Shown here one piece after another: positions 35,201 to 40,782 of a stretch of 44,034 bases of DNA. The stretch is from Bacteroidota bacterium (lineage in GTDB: Bacteria > Bacteroidota > Bacteroidia > Chitinophagales > UBA2359). The DNA lies in assembly GCA_020631155.1 (NCBI GenBank), contig JAHDHV010000009.1:1-44034 (forward strand), read 5' to 3'. The position numbers and the translations under genes were made by a program. Numbering within the stretch: position 1 is the first letter of the stretch; the number at the start of each line of letters is the position of its first letter. The notes below the pieces were generated by a model. That model did no database searches and was not told where the DNA came from. It worked only from the letters and a program-made list of their open reading frames with translations.

Positions 35201-35290
35201 GCCAATTTAGATGGTATTATATCCACTCAGGATTTCAATAATTACCAACCCAATGCATCCCGTATAGGAATTAGACAGTTAAGATATTAA
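29258..35290 (+). CDS. Giant secreted S8 subtilase with beta-repeat, PKD-like and dockerin-like modules
   Basis: A 2010-residue exported protease. Signal peptide 1-27 (ends KANA). The region 28-110 is an inhibitor-like prodomain. The S8 catalytic domain is about 115-430, with D162 (VTDTGID), H217 (GHGTHVAG), oxyanion N277 (NNSWGG) and S377 (GTSMASPHVAG). A PKD domain follows (about 440-510). Residues about 525-925 hold eight repeats of about 50 residues (WQRTFGGSG-x-D...TTDGGYI-x-G) typical of Bacteroidota beta-propeller proteins. Then PKD/Ig units with LDAG...YLWSTGATTQ. Two long dockerin-like segments start CVWPGD-x-NYDDVVNN (about 1225 and 1545) and a third ends the protein (GDFDSNGVINLRDYN, DANLDGIISTQDFNNY). 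No typical Por_Secre_tail is visible. It likely digests proteins or peptides outside the cell. A terminator lies at 35301-35340. Confidence 0.9.
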   Translation: MKIILDKFRLISVFIFLWMFLLSKANAQDYVDNQIVIQFDDYALFSEILTLQEELNAVPLNYYSSLNGQLWQIPNTVQLDDGTILNSVEEVQTYCAAKGFIQEAEPNFEYELFVNPNDPQYNQCWGLNNTGQTGGTADADIDAPEAWNIRTDGSGKVVGVTDTGIDYDHPDLQSNMWINVGETPGNGVDDDGNGYIDDYHGYDFINGDGDPMDGHGHGTHVAGTIGAVGNSALGVSGVAWTAKLAALQIFDANGSTNLAAIIEAIEYSIMMNIPITNNSWGGPSYSAIMHNTIQDAQINGQLFIAAAGNYSINNDMTPFYPASYNLDNIISVAATDHNDNIAGFSHYGLTSVDLGAPGVSVYSTEIGNSYGYKSGTSMASPHVAGAAALVWSANPSMSFLDVKERILCNVDNITALNGKCVSEGRLNVHKALQNPGPDATFTYTTNGLTVNFSANNTNSNVTSYEWYFGDNNTVITTANTTHTYASGGTYTVCLCVIDDCGYDTYCEPITLVNGGSGIGCGIALPTIEWQRTFGGSGFDFTVGIEQTNSGGYIVAGWGYSTDGNIVNNTGTEGFWVINFDSAGNVLWKKSYGGTGFDGATCIEKTTDGGYILGGWAGSNDGDVTGTPYGAPDYWILKLDNGGNIQWDKRFGGSNNDYVQDIKQTIDGGYIVAGETRSNNGDITNNHGDWDYWVLKLDSSGNLQWQKNYGGSSEERMYYVITTTDGGYMLTGRTESNDIDVLGHNGLQDGWILKLDNLGNIQWQRTLGGSGNDIIYSVQETFDGGYIITGRSGSTDGDLIGESSGFWVAKLNNSGNTEWQKTFANGGLGYSVKQIASGEYLILGTSGGATVSDMLLLKLDNVGQVIWQKILGGSDRDGGREVEQTNDGGYIIAGYSQSNDGDLTINYGEDDWWIVKLSPEGMSSSPPTFTIPSATCASTSLTFTNTSTGTTVFTWEVNGTYVANTNDLTYTFPTAGTYVVTLNAHYDLDGDGVEECTETTSQSVVVGSNATTLNLGPDIIECNNTSVTLDAGSTDMLIYAWDYNGALVGSTPTITVTQSGSYTLAVWDPCNNTGYDEINVTFATPTAVNLGPDIITCNPSITLDAGAGYSSYLWSTGATTQTITVTSTNTYSVTVTDANGCTDTDDIVVNFTTPPVVNLGPDILSCNTSAVLDAVITGAGMTYLWNTGATTQTITVTSSGTYSITVTDANGCTATDQIDVYLDNDCVWPGDANYDDVVNNVDILSIGAGNGTTDIVRPNATINWQAEPCPDWANNFTSGINYKHADCDGNGTINIADTLAVRLNYGQTHNGNAPRISSPVSNIELRPVFNNCSNVLNSQDYTITVGVHLEDIVNTTTVIHGVAFTLDYSNNLIASITPKFNNTWLDDDGASLLTFVKDFPVQQKMEIAISRLNQLDIIGVGPIAEFDVVVDAVPASNPQTLTFSTNTVVGMLGDGTDVAINGQSSNDAVPFSTAFDLNINLLSCDGTVTLDAGITESGMTYLWSTGETTKVITVSGSAIYDLTVTNAIGCTATDQIDVYLDDDCVWPGDTNYDDVVNNEDIHPMGFVYGVTGPTRPNATTNWQAEPSPDWGNCLSAFPAFATLECKHLDTNGDGIIDINDTNAVLLSNYGETHNGNSLKVPNSSIILRPEVVTYPSAANGNLLEVDLYVEENSGVVDMYGITFSINYTIEFTNAQVDFSNSWLGTKNVDMLTIAKDFPTQGIMDIGMVRIDLNNATAMGAIARFSATAVNTTSTTVNITTTNGLAIDNTASEEYLTDETSDPIPLFANPPTVIRAKALLEGAYIANNSSMHTNLNASGLLPTNQPFNIAPWNYTGTETVTNIPANVVDWVLLEVRDANNNYNIIERKAALLLNNGDVVDVNGITNGVNFFALIPNNDYYITLRHRNHLAVMSANAVTLPNTIVHDFTNPNNVMSGTSQLAQVDNGIYALVTGDFDSNGVINLRDYNFYQENIAQTSIYEDCDANLDGIISTQDFNNYQPNASRIGIRQLRY

Positions 35291-35300
35291 TATTTTGCTA

Positions 35301-35340
35301 AAAAAGGTACTGTCTTTTTTACAGAAGGCAGTGCCTTTTT
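35301..35340 (+). terminator. Intrinsic terminator of the subtilase gene
   Basis: AAAAAGGTACTGTC pairs with GGCAGTGCCTTTTT (two G-U pairs) with a 12-base loop, 10 bases after the stop. Confidence 0.8.
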
Positions 35341-35846
35341 ACAAAAAAACGTGCTTATTTTCCCCATCTTTTAAAGCTTGAAAAATTGCAAATAATGACT
35401 TTTTTAGAAAAAAAATCGAATGTTAAACTATTGGTAATCAAATTTTTGTAAAAAATAAAGCTCTTGAAAAATGCTTTATAATTCTTTACAAATGCTGAAA
35501 AAAGTACGCTTATAGTTCATTACAAATGATCTATCTTTGAAAAAGATTCAAAAGTTATCGTTTTTTCTTGGTGTTGAGATTTGCGAAAAAGAAGCGCAGG
35601 CAGGTCAAAAATCGGTAGCAAAGCGTAGGCCTGAAGCGTGGGAACGATATTTTTGACAAGCGTTTTTGCTTACTTTTTGGGCGAATGCAAAAAGTAAGTC
35701 GCCGAAGGCAAGCGTGGAGTTACAGACGCTATTTTCGGCGAGAGATTCCAAGTATTTAAACACATTTAAACAGTGAACAAACCAACCAACTCAACATTTA
35801 AAGAAACTCTGTATTTAATTTGTGTACCCTTTTAAATAAAAAAACA

Positions 35847-35881
35847 TCTCAAGTCTCCTGTCTTAAATCTTACGTCTAATT
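35847..35881 (+). repeat. Heptad array upstream of the T9SS protein
   Basis: TCTCAAG, TCTCCTG, TCTTAAA, TCTTACG, TCTAATT: five units ending 23 bases before ATG 35905. Confidence 0.75.
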
Positions 35882-35904
35882 TTATCTAATTTAAAAATAA
35901 AACA

Positions 35905-36711
35905 ATGAAAAAAATAAATAATTTATTGATTCTTTTTCTGTTAAGCAGCTTTACACTTTCTGCCAATACCTATGATTTGCGTTTTACCAATGTGCAACTA
36001 TCTGGCAATCAATACTGTGCAACTGCTCAGATTAAAGCGCAAACAGTTTCTTTTGAAGCAGGGAGCGCAAGCGTTTTCTTTACTTACAACCTCAAAGCCA
36101 TTCAACAGCCAACAGCCAAAGCCCTCAATTTTGGAACAGCGACTTTATGCAATGAGCAAGAAAATTATAACCATAGTTTTAATACTTTAGAATACAATGG
36201 CGAAATGGGGGAAGGCAATTATGCCATTTTGCTAAAACAGTCAAATACAGGCTGTCCGACCATTCATCAGGAGTGGGTAGATATTGCGGAATTTTGCTTT
36301 GAAGTAGTGGATAAAAATGAGGAGGCAAATTTGGCTTTTCACGAAAGATACACCGCTTTCAATACCCACGAAAACAATGGCACACTCTTAACCAAAGGCA
36401 CTTTTGAAGCGGTAGACGCACCATTAGTCAGTAGCAATCAAACGGTGACCAATGCAAATTTGTGGAATGTACAATTGCTGCCCAATATAGCAAGCGAACA
36501 GGTGAACGTCCAGCTAACTGTACCAACAAACGCTGAAATCAGCATCACCATTTTTGATCGCTTAGGTAGAGCAGTGCAGACGAAACAGCTATCCGCCCTC
36601 ACTGGACAACATACCGAGACGCTAACAGTTAGCGATTTGCCCAAAGGCTATTACCTCGTCAATATTACTGATGGCAAACAAACCATTAGCGAGAAATTAA
36701 TTGTTATGTAG
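35905..36711 (+). CDS. Secreted protein with a type IX sorting domain (Por_Secre_tail)
   Basis: A 268-residue protein with a signal peptide (1-20, ends LSAN). Residues about 21-175 form a beta-rich domain of unknown function (YDLRFTNVQLSGNQYCATAQI, cysteines near 38, 89, 115 and 131). Residues about 190-268 are a type A C-terminal sorting domain: LWNVQLLPNIASEQVNVQL in the place of the usual YPNP-x-x-x-x-V, then ISITIFDRLGRAVQT, LSDLPKGYYLVNIT-like end and KLIVM. The PNP motif is changed to PNI, but the rest is standard. Export by the type IX secretion system to the cell surface or medium is expected. It lies 614 bases after the subtilase in the same orientation, with a terminator between them. 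Confidence 0.85.
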   Translation: MKKINNLLILFLLSSFTLSANTYDLRFTNVQLSGNQYCATAQIKAQTVSFEAGSASVFFTYNLKAIQQPTAKALNFGTATLCNEQENYNHSFNTLEYNGEMGEGNYAILLKQSNTGCPTIHQEWVDIAEFCFEVVDKNEEANLAFHERYTAFNTHENNGTLLTKGTFEAVDAPLVSSNQTVTNANLWNVQLLPNIASEQVNVQLTVPTNAEISITIFDRLGRAVQTKQLSALTGQHTETLTVSDLPKGYYLVNITDGKQTISEKLIVM

Positions 36712-36723
36712 CAAATCAATTAA

Positions 36724-36882
36724 GTACATAAGCGTAAATAATCGTCATTTTTGAAAGTTGTAATTTTTTCGTCAGACGAGGCAAAAAACGCAGTCATAGC
36801 CTGAGCTACGGCGAGTATTTTTAACGAAGTATGACGGAAAAAGAACCTATCAAAAATGTGTCGATTATTTCTGTTTAGGTAC
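36724..36882. mobile_element. D-family hairpin element, copy D3 (159 bp)
   Basis: Ends GTACATAAGCG and TTTAGGTAC, flanked by TAA at the left and TTA at the right. The arms AAATAATCGTCATTTTTGA and TCAAAAATGTGTCGATTATT pair. The core reads AACGCAGTCATAGCCTGAGC followed by TACGGCGAGTATTTTTAACG. It begins 13 bases after the T9SS gene stop; its terminal bases TAAGTAC/GTACTTA resemble the ends of the A repeats. Confidence 0.85.
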
Positions 36883-36885
36883 TTA

Positions 36886-36920
36886 TCTCCAATCTCAAGT
36901 CTCCTATCTCCAGTCTAACA
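36886..36920 (+). repeat. Heptad array next to D3
   Basis: TCTCCAA, TCTCAAG, TCTCCTA, TCTCCAG, TCTAACA: five exact 7-base steps starting 4 bases after D3. Confidence 0.75.
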
Positions 36921-36943
36921 TAATTAACTTTAGGATAATAAAT

Positions 36944-36976
36944 AAGGTCGTTGAATCAATTCAGCGGCCTTTTTTT
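36944..36976 (+). terminator. Intrinsic terminator downstream of the T9SS gene
   Basis: AAGGTCGTTGAA pairs with TTCAGCGGCCTT (G-U pairs) and is followed by seven T. It is 233 bases after the T9SS stop, behind D3 and a heptad array, which suggests that these were inserted between the gene and its terminator. Confidence 0.7.
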
Positions 36977-37132
36977 ATTGAAAAACAAATCAAAGTAAAT
37001 GCTTTTGATTATTTTCGCAGTAGAATTTACGAAATTAAGTAGATTTCAAACACTGTATTTTTTAATTAAACTGTTGCTTTATATTTAATAATTTATTAAT
37101 TGATGATTCGTAGAACAGTGATTTGTTAATTT

Positions 37133-37236
37133 TAAGTGCCAAGCACTATTTAATTGTGCACAATTTTGTGCTAAAGTATTAAAAATGAGCAGTTTAATCT
37201 TTTTCTATTGTAACATTAATTTTGTCTAGGTACTTA
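37133..37236 (+). repeat. A-family 104-bp repeat, copy A4
   Basis: TAAGTGCCAAGCACTATTTA to GTCTAGGTACTTA, exactly 104 bases; TAATTTTG at 37217-37224 points toward the flavin reductase gene. Confidence 0.9.
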
Positions 37237-37365
37237 GAACTAATTTTTAATAGCTACTCCCCCAAAAAGTCTAAAAATCCAAAAGGCAATTTTAGAAACA
37301 AAGAGTATTAGAAAGATAATGAAACATACTCAAAATTACGCACTTTTTAAGTTTAAATAAATACC

Positions 37366-38259
37366 ATGTATAAAACCATTAATCCCAAAAATATTTCACA
37401 AGGAAGCTTAAATCACTATCTATTATCTGCGGTAGCTCCTCGACCGATTTGTTTTGCTAGTACGATTGACAAAGCAGGAAATGTGAACCTCGGCCCATTT
37501 AGTTTTTTTAATGTGTTTAGTTTCAATCCGCCTATTATGATTTTTTCAGTAGTAAGACGAGGGCGCGACAATACAACCAAACATACCTATCAAAACATTA
37601 TGGAAGTGAAAGAGGTTGTCATCAATGTTGTGACCTACCCAATTGTGGAGCAAATGTCATTGACCAGTATGGAATATGCAAAGGGCGTGAACGAGTTTGT
37701 AAAGGCAGGGCTAACACAGGTCGACAGCCAACAGATACGACCGCCGAGAGTGGGGGAGGCTGCTGCTGCTTTTGAATGTGTGGTAGAGCAAGTCATCGAA
37801 CTAGGAGAGGGACCAGGTGCAGGAATTTTGATTGTAGCAAAGGTGGTTTTGATGCATTTTCAGGAAACTTATTTAAATGAAAAAGGAAATTTAGACATCC
37901 CAAAACTAGATTTGGTGGCGCGAATGGGGGGAAGTTGGTATTGTCGAGCGACTCCAGAAGCTTTATTTGAAATTCCTAAGCCCCTGAAAACCAAAGGTAT
38001 AGGTGTTGATCAATTACCTAAACACATCCGCAATAGCTCCATTTTAACAGGCAACAACTTAGGGCGATTAGCTAATGTAGAGGCATTGCCTACGAAAGAA
38101 ATAATTCAGGAATTTAAAAAAAGTGCAGATTATCGAAAGCTGGGAACAGATTTGCTTGGTAATCAAGAGGCGATTCACAAATTAGCAAAAAAGTGGTTAG
38201 CAGAAGACATTGAAACAGAAAAAGTATTGACATTATTGTTGTGTAGAGACAATTCATGA
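37366..38259 (+). CDS. Flavin reductase-domain protein (FMN-binding split barrel)
   Basis: A 297-residue cytoplasmic protein. The flavin-reductase-like domain spans about 15-200: LLSAVAPRPICFASTIDKAG, NLGPFSFFNVFSFNPPIMIF, RDNTTKHTYQNIMEVKEVVI, NVVTYPIVEQMSLTSMEYAK. These strands and the NLGPFSFFN segment are the usual FMN-binding features. A C-terminal helical tail of about 80 residues (RNSSILTGNNLGRLANVEAL onward) is an addition seen in some Bacteroidota homologues. The substrate is unknown; such proteins reduce flavin for monooxygenases or act on their own. It is preceded by the A4 repeat and followed by an intrinsic terminator. Confidence 0.85.
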   Translation: MYKTINPKNISQGSLNHYLLSAVAPRPICFASTIDKAGNVNLGPFSFFNVFSFNPPIMIFSVVRRGRDNTTKHTYQNIMEVKEVVINVVTYPIVEQMSLTSMEYAKGVNEFVKAGLTQVDSQQIRPPRVGEAAAAFECVVEQVIELGEGPGAGILIVAKVVLMHFQETYLNEKGNLDIPKLDLVARMGGSWYCRATPEALFEIPKPLKTKGIGVDQLPKHIRNSSILTGNNLGRLANVEALPTKEIIQEFKKSADYRKLGTDLLGNQEAIHKLAKKWLAEDIETEKVLTLLLCRDNS

Positions 38260-38306
38260 ATTATCTCCCATGATTTGCCCCCCTAATCCAACCTTCCGAA
38301 AAAAGC

Positions 38307-38343
38307 AAAGCCCTCAAAATCTTAGCTGCGATTTGAGGGCTTT
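38307..38343 (+). terminator. Intrinsic terminator of the flavin reductase gene
   Basis: AAAGCCCTCAAAATC pairs with GATTTGAGGGCTTT with an 8-base loop, 48 bases after the stop. Confidence 0.85.
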
Positions 38344-38413
38344 CTCATCTTTACAATCAAAGATGAAATGCTACTACTTGCTGTCTTTAAAATCCTCTTT
38401 TATTAAAAAATAA

Positions 38414-38688
38414 ATATCTCCTCAAAAATGTATGATAAAGCCACTATCTAAATAAGAAGTTCACATTTAACCTTTTGGAGATGAAGCCTCAGCGAATTAC
38501 CCATTCACCTAACTTGACTTTAACTTTACTTTCTGAGCCAACATTATCGTCATAATGTTTTTAAAACTATTTAGCAAAGTCTAACTAATTAAATGTAAAT
38601 CTACATCTAAGCTCCTGAAAGTCAATATTTTGATAAAATTAATTGTCTCTTATTGACTTAACTTCACCCTCACGCTTTGAGGAGATAT
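38414..38688. ncRNA. Candidate structured RNA closed by a 13-bp stem
   Basis: ATATCTCCTCAAA (38414-38426) is exactly complementary to TTTGAGGAGATAT (38676-38688). Inside are AACATTA-TCGTCA-TAATGTT (38540-38559) and AAGTCAATA (38619-38627) with TATTGACTT (38651-38659). No coding frame is supported. A terminator-like hairpin follows at 38715. Strand unknown. This could be a small RNA, a leader or chance structure in AT-rich DNA; the long exact outer stem argues against chance. Confidence 0.4.
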
Positions 38689-38714
38689 CGTTTTTATAAC
38701 TTTATTGTTTATTT

Positions 38715-38767
38715 AAAAAATGTTGGACACTTTGTGCCTTCACACAAAATGCTACCCAACATTTTTT
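38715..38767 (+). terminator. Hairpin AAAAAATGTTGG...CCAACATTTTTT
   Basis: A 12-bp exact stem with an inner helix (TTTGTG with CACAAA) and a T run on either strand. It can terminate transcription in both directions. Confidence 0.7.
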
Positions 38768-38799
38768 ATGTGAAAAAATTCACGTTTTTACTAAAAAGT

Positions 38800-39122
38800 A
38801 ACTATGCAAAAACTATATAACACTAACCAAAAACTAAACGTCAATTTTGAAAAACAGTAGCAAGTACTACAATCTTGTACTGTTACTTATCTATATGTTG
38901 AAATGAACTTAAAAGGGAGAAATGGGGGGCTTTTTTTTTAAAAAAAAATTTGTAAATAATGAAAAGTGTTGAACAAATACTTATGGAGTGTTCAACACTT
39001 TTCACTGTACCAAAAACTATGCAAAAACTATATAACACTAACCAAAAACTAAATGTCTGTATTTTTACTAACTTATATGTTTATTCTCCAGCAAAAAGGA
39101 GAAAAGACAGCTCTTTTTTTTA
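38800..39122 (+). ncRNA. Tandem pair of related non-coding units (candidate small RNA genes)
   Basis: A 43-base segment (AACTATGCAAAAACTATATA, ACACTAACCAAAAACTAAA-Y-GTC) occurs at 38800-38842 and 39015-39057, 215 bases apart. Each copy is preceded by a strong terminator-like hairpin (38715-38767; 38961-39003) and followed, after an ACTTATATGTT-like phrase, by a purine-rich GGAGAAA segment and a long T run (about 38912-38940; about 39094-39122). No coding frame is supported. The arrangement suggests two paralogous short transcripts. The transcript strand is inferred from the T runs. Confidence 0.5.
38961..39003. terminator. 15-bp perfect hairpin between the two non-coding units
   Basis: GAAAAGTGTTGAACA (38961-38975) pairs with TGTTCAACACTTTTC (38989-39003), 13-base loop. 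It can act on both strands. Confidence 0.75.
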
Positions 39123-39390
39123 AGAAAAAAATATCTTTTTGTTTAAAAAGTTGACAATCAGAGGGTTCTAGCGAAAAAAATAATCGTAAAATTTAGTGTA
39201 ATAGGAGACATGTTTTTGAGTGCCGATAGAGTAATAAAATTTTTTTATACATTTGCTTCAATAAGGAAGTCGCGAAAAAGTGAATGAATACATTTTTCAA
39301 GAAAAGAAAATAGGAGCTATTTACAACTAAACGATTCCTTCGGTACTCAAGGTGTCTAAATATTTATCAAAAATCCTTCAACAAATATCT

Positions 39391-40497
39391 ATGAAAATAA
39401 AGTTGCCAACCATTGTGTTGCAGCCTTTACCACAACAGCACATCAAAGCCCTTGACGGATTGCGAGGTATGGCCATCACATTGGTATTGTTATATCACTG
39501 TTACGGTTACCTTTTTCACTTCGGATGGATGGGCGTAGATTTGTTTTTTGTATTATCAGGATTTTTGATAACCAATATTCTTTTAAAAACAAAGTTTAAG
39601 CCAAAGTATTTCCGCAATTTTTGGGCAAGGCGAATACTGCGTATTTTTCCATTGTACTATTTTTCCTTATTCATTATTCTATTTCTACTACCACCTTTAT
39701 TAAGTAAATTTGATTTTTCCTATTATCATCAGCATCAACTCTGGTTTTGGGCGTATTTGCAAAACTGGCTCTACTCCTTAGAAGGCTGGCCAAAGAATCA
39801 TTTACTGCATCATTTCTGGTCGTTGGCTGTGGAGGAGCAGTTTTACCTATTTTTTCCCTTATGTGTGTATGCTTTTCGCAAAAAAACCTTGTTGCTCTTT
39901 TGTGGAATAATGATTGTAAGCAGTATTGTATTGCGGTATTGGGGCGCATCCATTGGTTTTGTTTCGCCTTTTGAGTATGTACTCACTATAGCGCGAATGG
40001 ATGCCTTATTGCTCGGCGCAGCAACCGCTATACTGATGAATATGGATAAAGGACGGCAGTATTTGGCGCGATATACCTTGCCTGTAGGTGCTTTAAGTGT
40101 GGTTTATTTATTGGTGATATTTGCGTTAACCAAAAACTGGTTTATTTACAATCCTTATTTTGCCAAGTTGGGTTATACCATTATTGATGTGTTTTTTGTC
40201 TGTTGTTTGGTAGTGGCGTTGATGCCTAAAAATACATTTGTAAAGCGTTTTTTGGAGCATAAATATTTATGTTGGATGGGAAAATATTCCTATGGGCTGT
40301 ATGTCTATCATTTTCCAATATACTGTATATCAAGAGTTTATTTGTTGCCTGAATTAACCAAAATGTTGCCTATGCCTGTATTTTTTGTAAAATTAGTGAA
40401 TGCAGTATTGGTCACCATCGCAACAATTGTTATTAGTTATTATAGTTATCATTTGCTCGAAAAACATTTTTTGAAATTAAAGCGGTATTTTACGTGA
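39391..40497 (+). CDS. Acyltransferase-3 family membrane protein (OafA/YrhL type)
   Basis: A 368-residue polytopic protein; I use ATG 39391 (MKIKLPTIV). A GTG at 39352 would add 13 residues. The signature N-terminus ALDGLRGMAITLVLLYHCYG has the conserved His of the family, followed by GWMGVDLFFVLSGFLIT and the basic FWARRILRIFPLYY. Later it has HHFWSLAVEEQFYLFFP, another family hallmark. About ten membrane segments. Members acylate sugars of lipopolysaccharide, exopolysaccharide or antibiotics; the acceptor is unknown. Its stop codon merges with a reverse heptad array. Confidence 0.85.
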   Translation: MKIKLPTIVLQPLPQQHIKALDGLRGMAITLVLLYHCYGYLFHFGWMGVDLFFVLSGFLITNILLKTKFKPKYFRNFWARRILRIFPLYYFSLFIILFLLPPLLSKFDFSYYHQHQLWFWAYLQNWLYSLEGWPKNHLLHHFWSLAVEEQFYLFFPLCVYAFRKKTLLLFCGIMIVSSIVLRYWGASIGFVSPFEYVLTIARMDALLLGAATAILMNMDKGRQYLARYTLPVGALSVVYLLVIFALTKNWFIYNPYFAKLGYTIIDVFFVCCLVVALMPKNTFVKRFLEHKYLCWMGKYSYGLYVYHFPIYCISRVYLLPELTKMLPMPVFFVKLVNAVLVTIATIVISYYSYHLLEKHFLKLKRYFT

Positions 40498-40533
40498 GAT
40501 GGGAGATATAAGACGGGAGATGTGAGACATGGG
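40495..40533 (-). repeat. Heptad array, reverse, beginning at the acyltransferase stop codon
   Basis: TGAGATGGGAGATATAAGAC and GGGAGATGTGAGACATGGGA read, reversed, as TCTCACA / TCTCCCG / TCTTATA / TCTCCCA units. The TGA stop is part of the first unit. Confidence 0.7.
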
Positions 40534-40660
40534 ATTTTTTAGAATTTTGGATGGGAACTTTACGCTGTTATTCAGTCAAATATAGCGACAATTTTTTGTA
40601 TTTCATGTGTATTAATTGTTGCTCAAAATCGAACCAAAACGATAGCTAAATGGTTATTTT

Positions 40661-40764
40661 TAAGTGCCAAGCACTAATTAATTGTGCACAATTTTGTTCT
40701 AAAGTATTAGAAATGAGGAGTTTAGTCTTTTACTATTGTAACATTAATTTTGTCTAGGTACTTA
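40661..40764 (+). repeat. A-family 104-bp repeat, copy A5, directly before the Rpn gene
   Basis: TAAGTGCCAAGCACTAATTA to GTCTAGGTACTTA, exactly 104 bases. TAATTTTG (40745-40752) fits the Bacteroidota -7 element and lies 30 bases before ATG 40783, so the repeat could supply the promoter; no clear -33 element is visible. Confidence 0.9.
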
Positions 40765-40782
40765 CAAGAAAAAAAAGAACTT

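Larger units (their letters stand above)
35291..35904. other. Intergenic region with foldback DNA
   Basis: After the terminator, a structured block lies at about 35560-35720. GGTCAAAAATCG (about 35602) pairs with CGATATTTTTGACA (about 35644), enclosing CAAAGCGTAGGCCTGAAGCG. Next, CTTACTTTTT (35669-35678) pairs exactly with AAAAAGTAAG (35689-35698). The apical part faintly resembles the D core, so this may be a distant member. No open frame is supported. A heptad array ends the region at 35847-35881. Confidence 0.5.

Noticed and set aside
38414-38688. Retron ncRNA
   Set aside because: Closing inverted repeats fit loosely, but there is no reverse transcriptase gene nearby and no recognisable branching-G context.
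40750-40782. TTG start of the Rpn protein 33 bases upstream
   Set aside because: Those codons lie in the A5 repeat; ATG 40783 opens the family N-terminus INLFTDFGFKKIFG shortly after.
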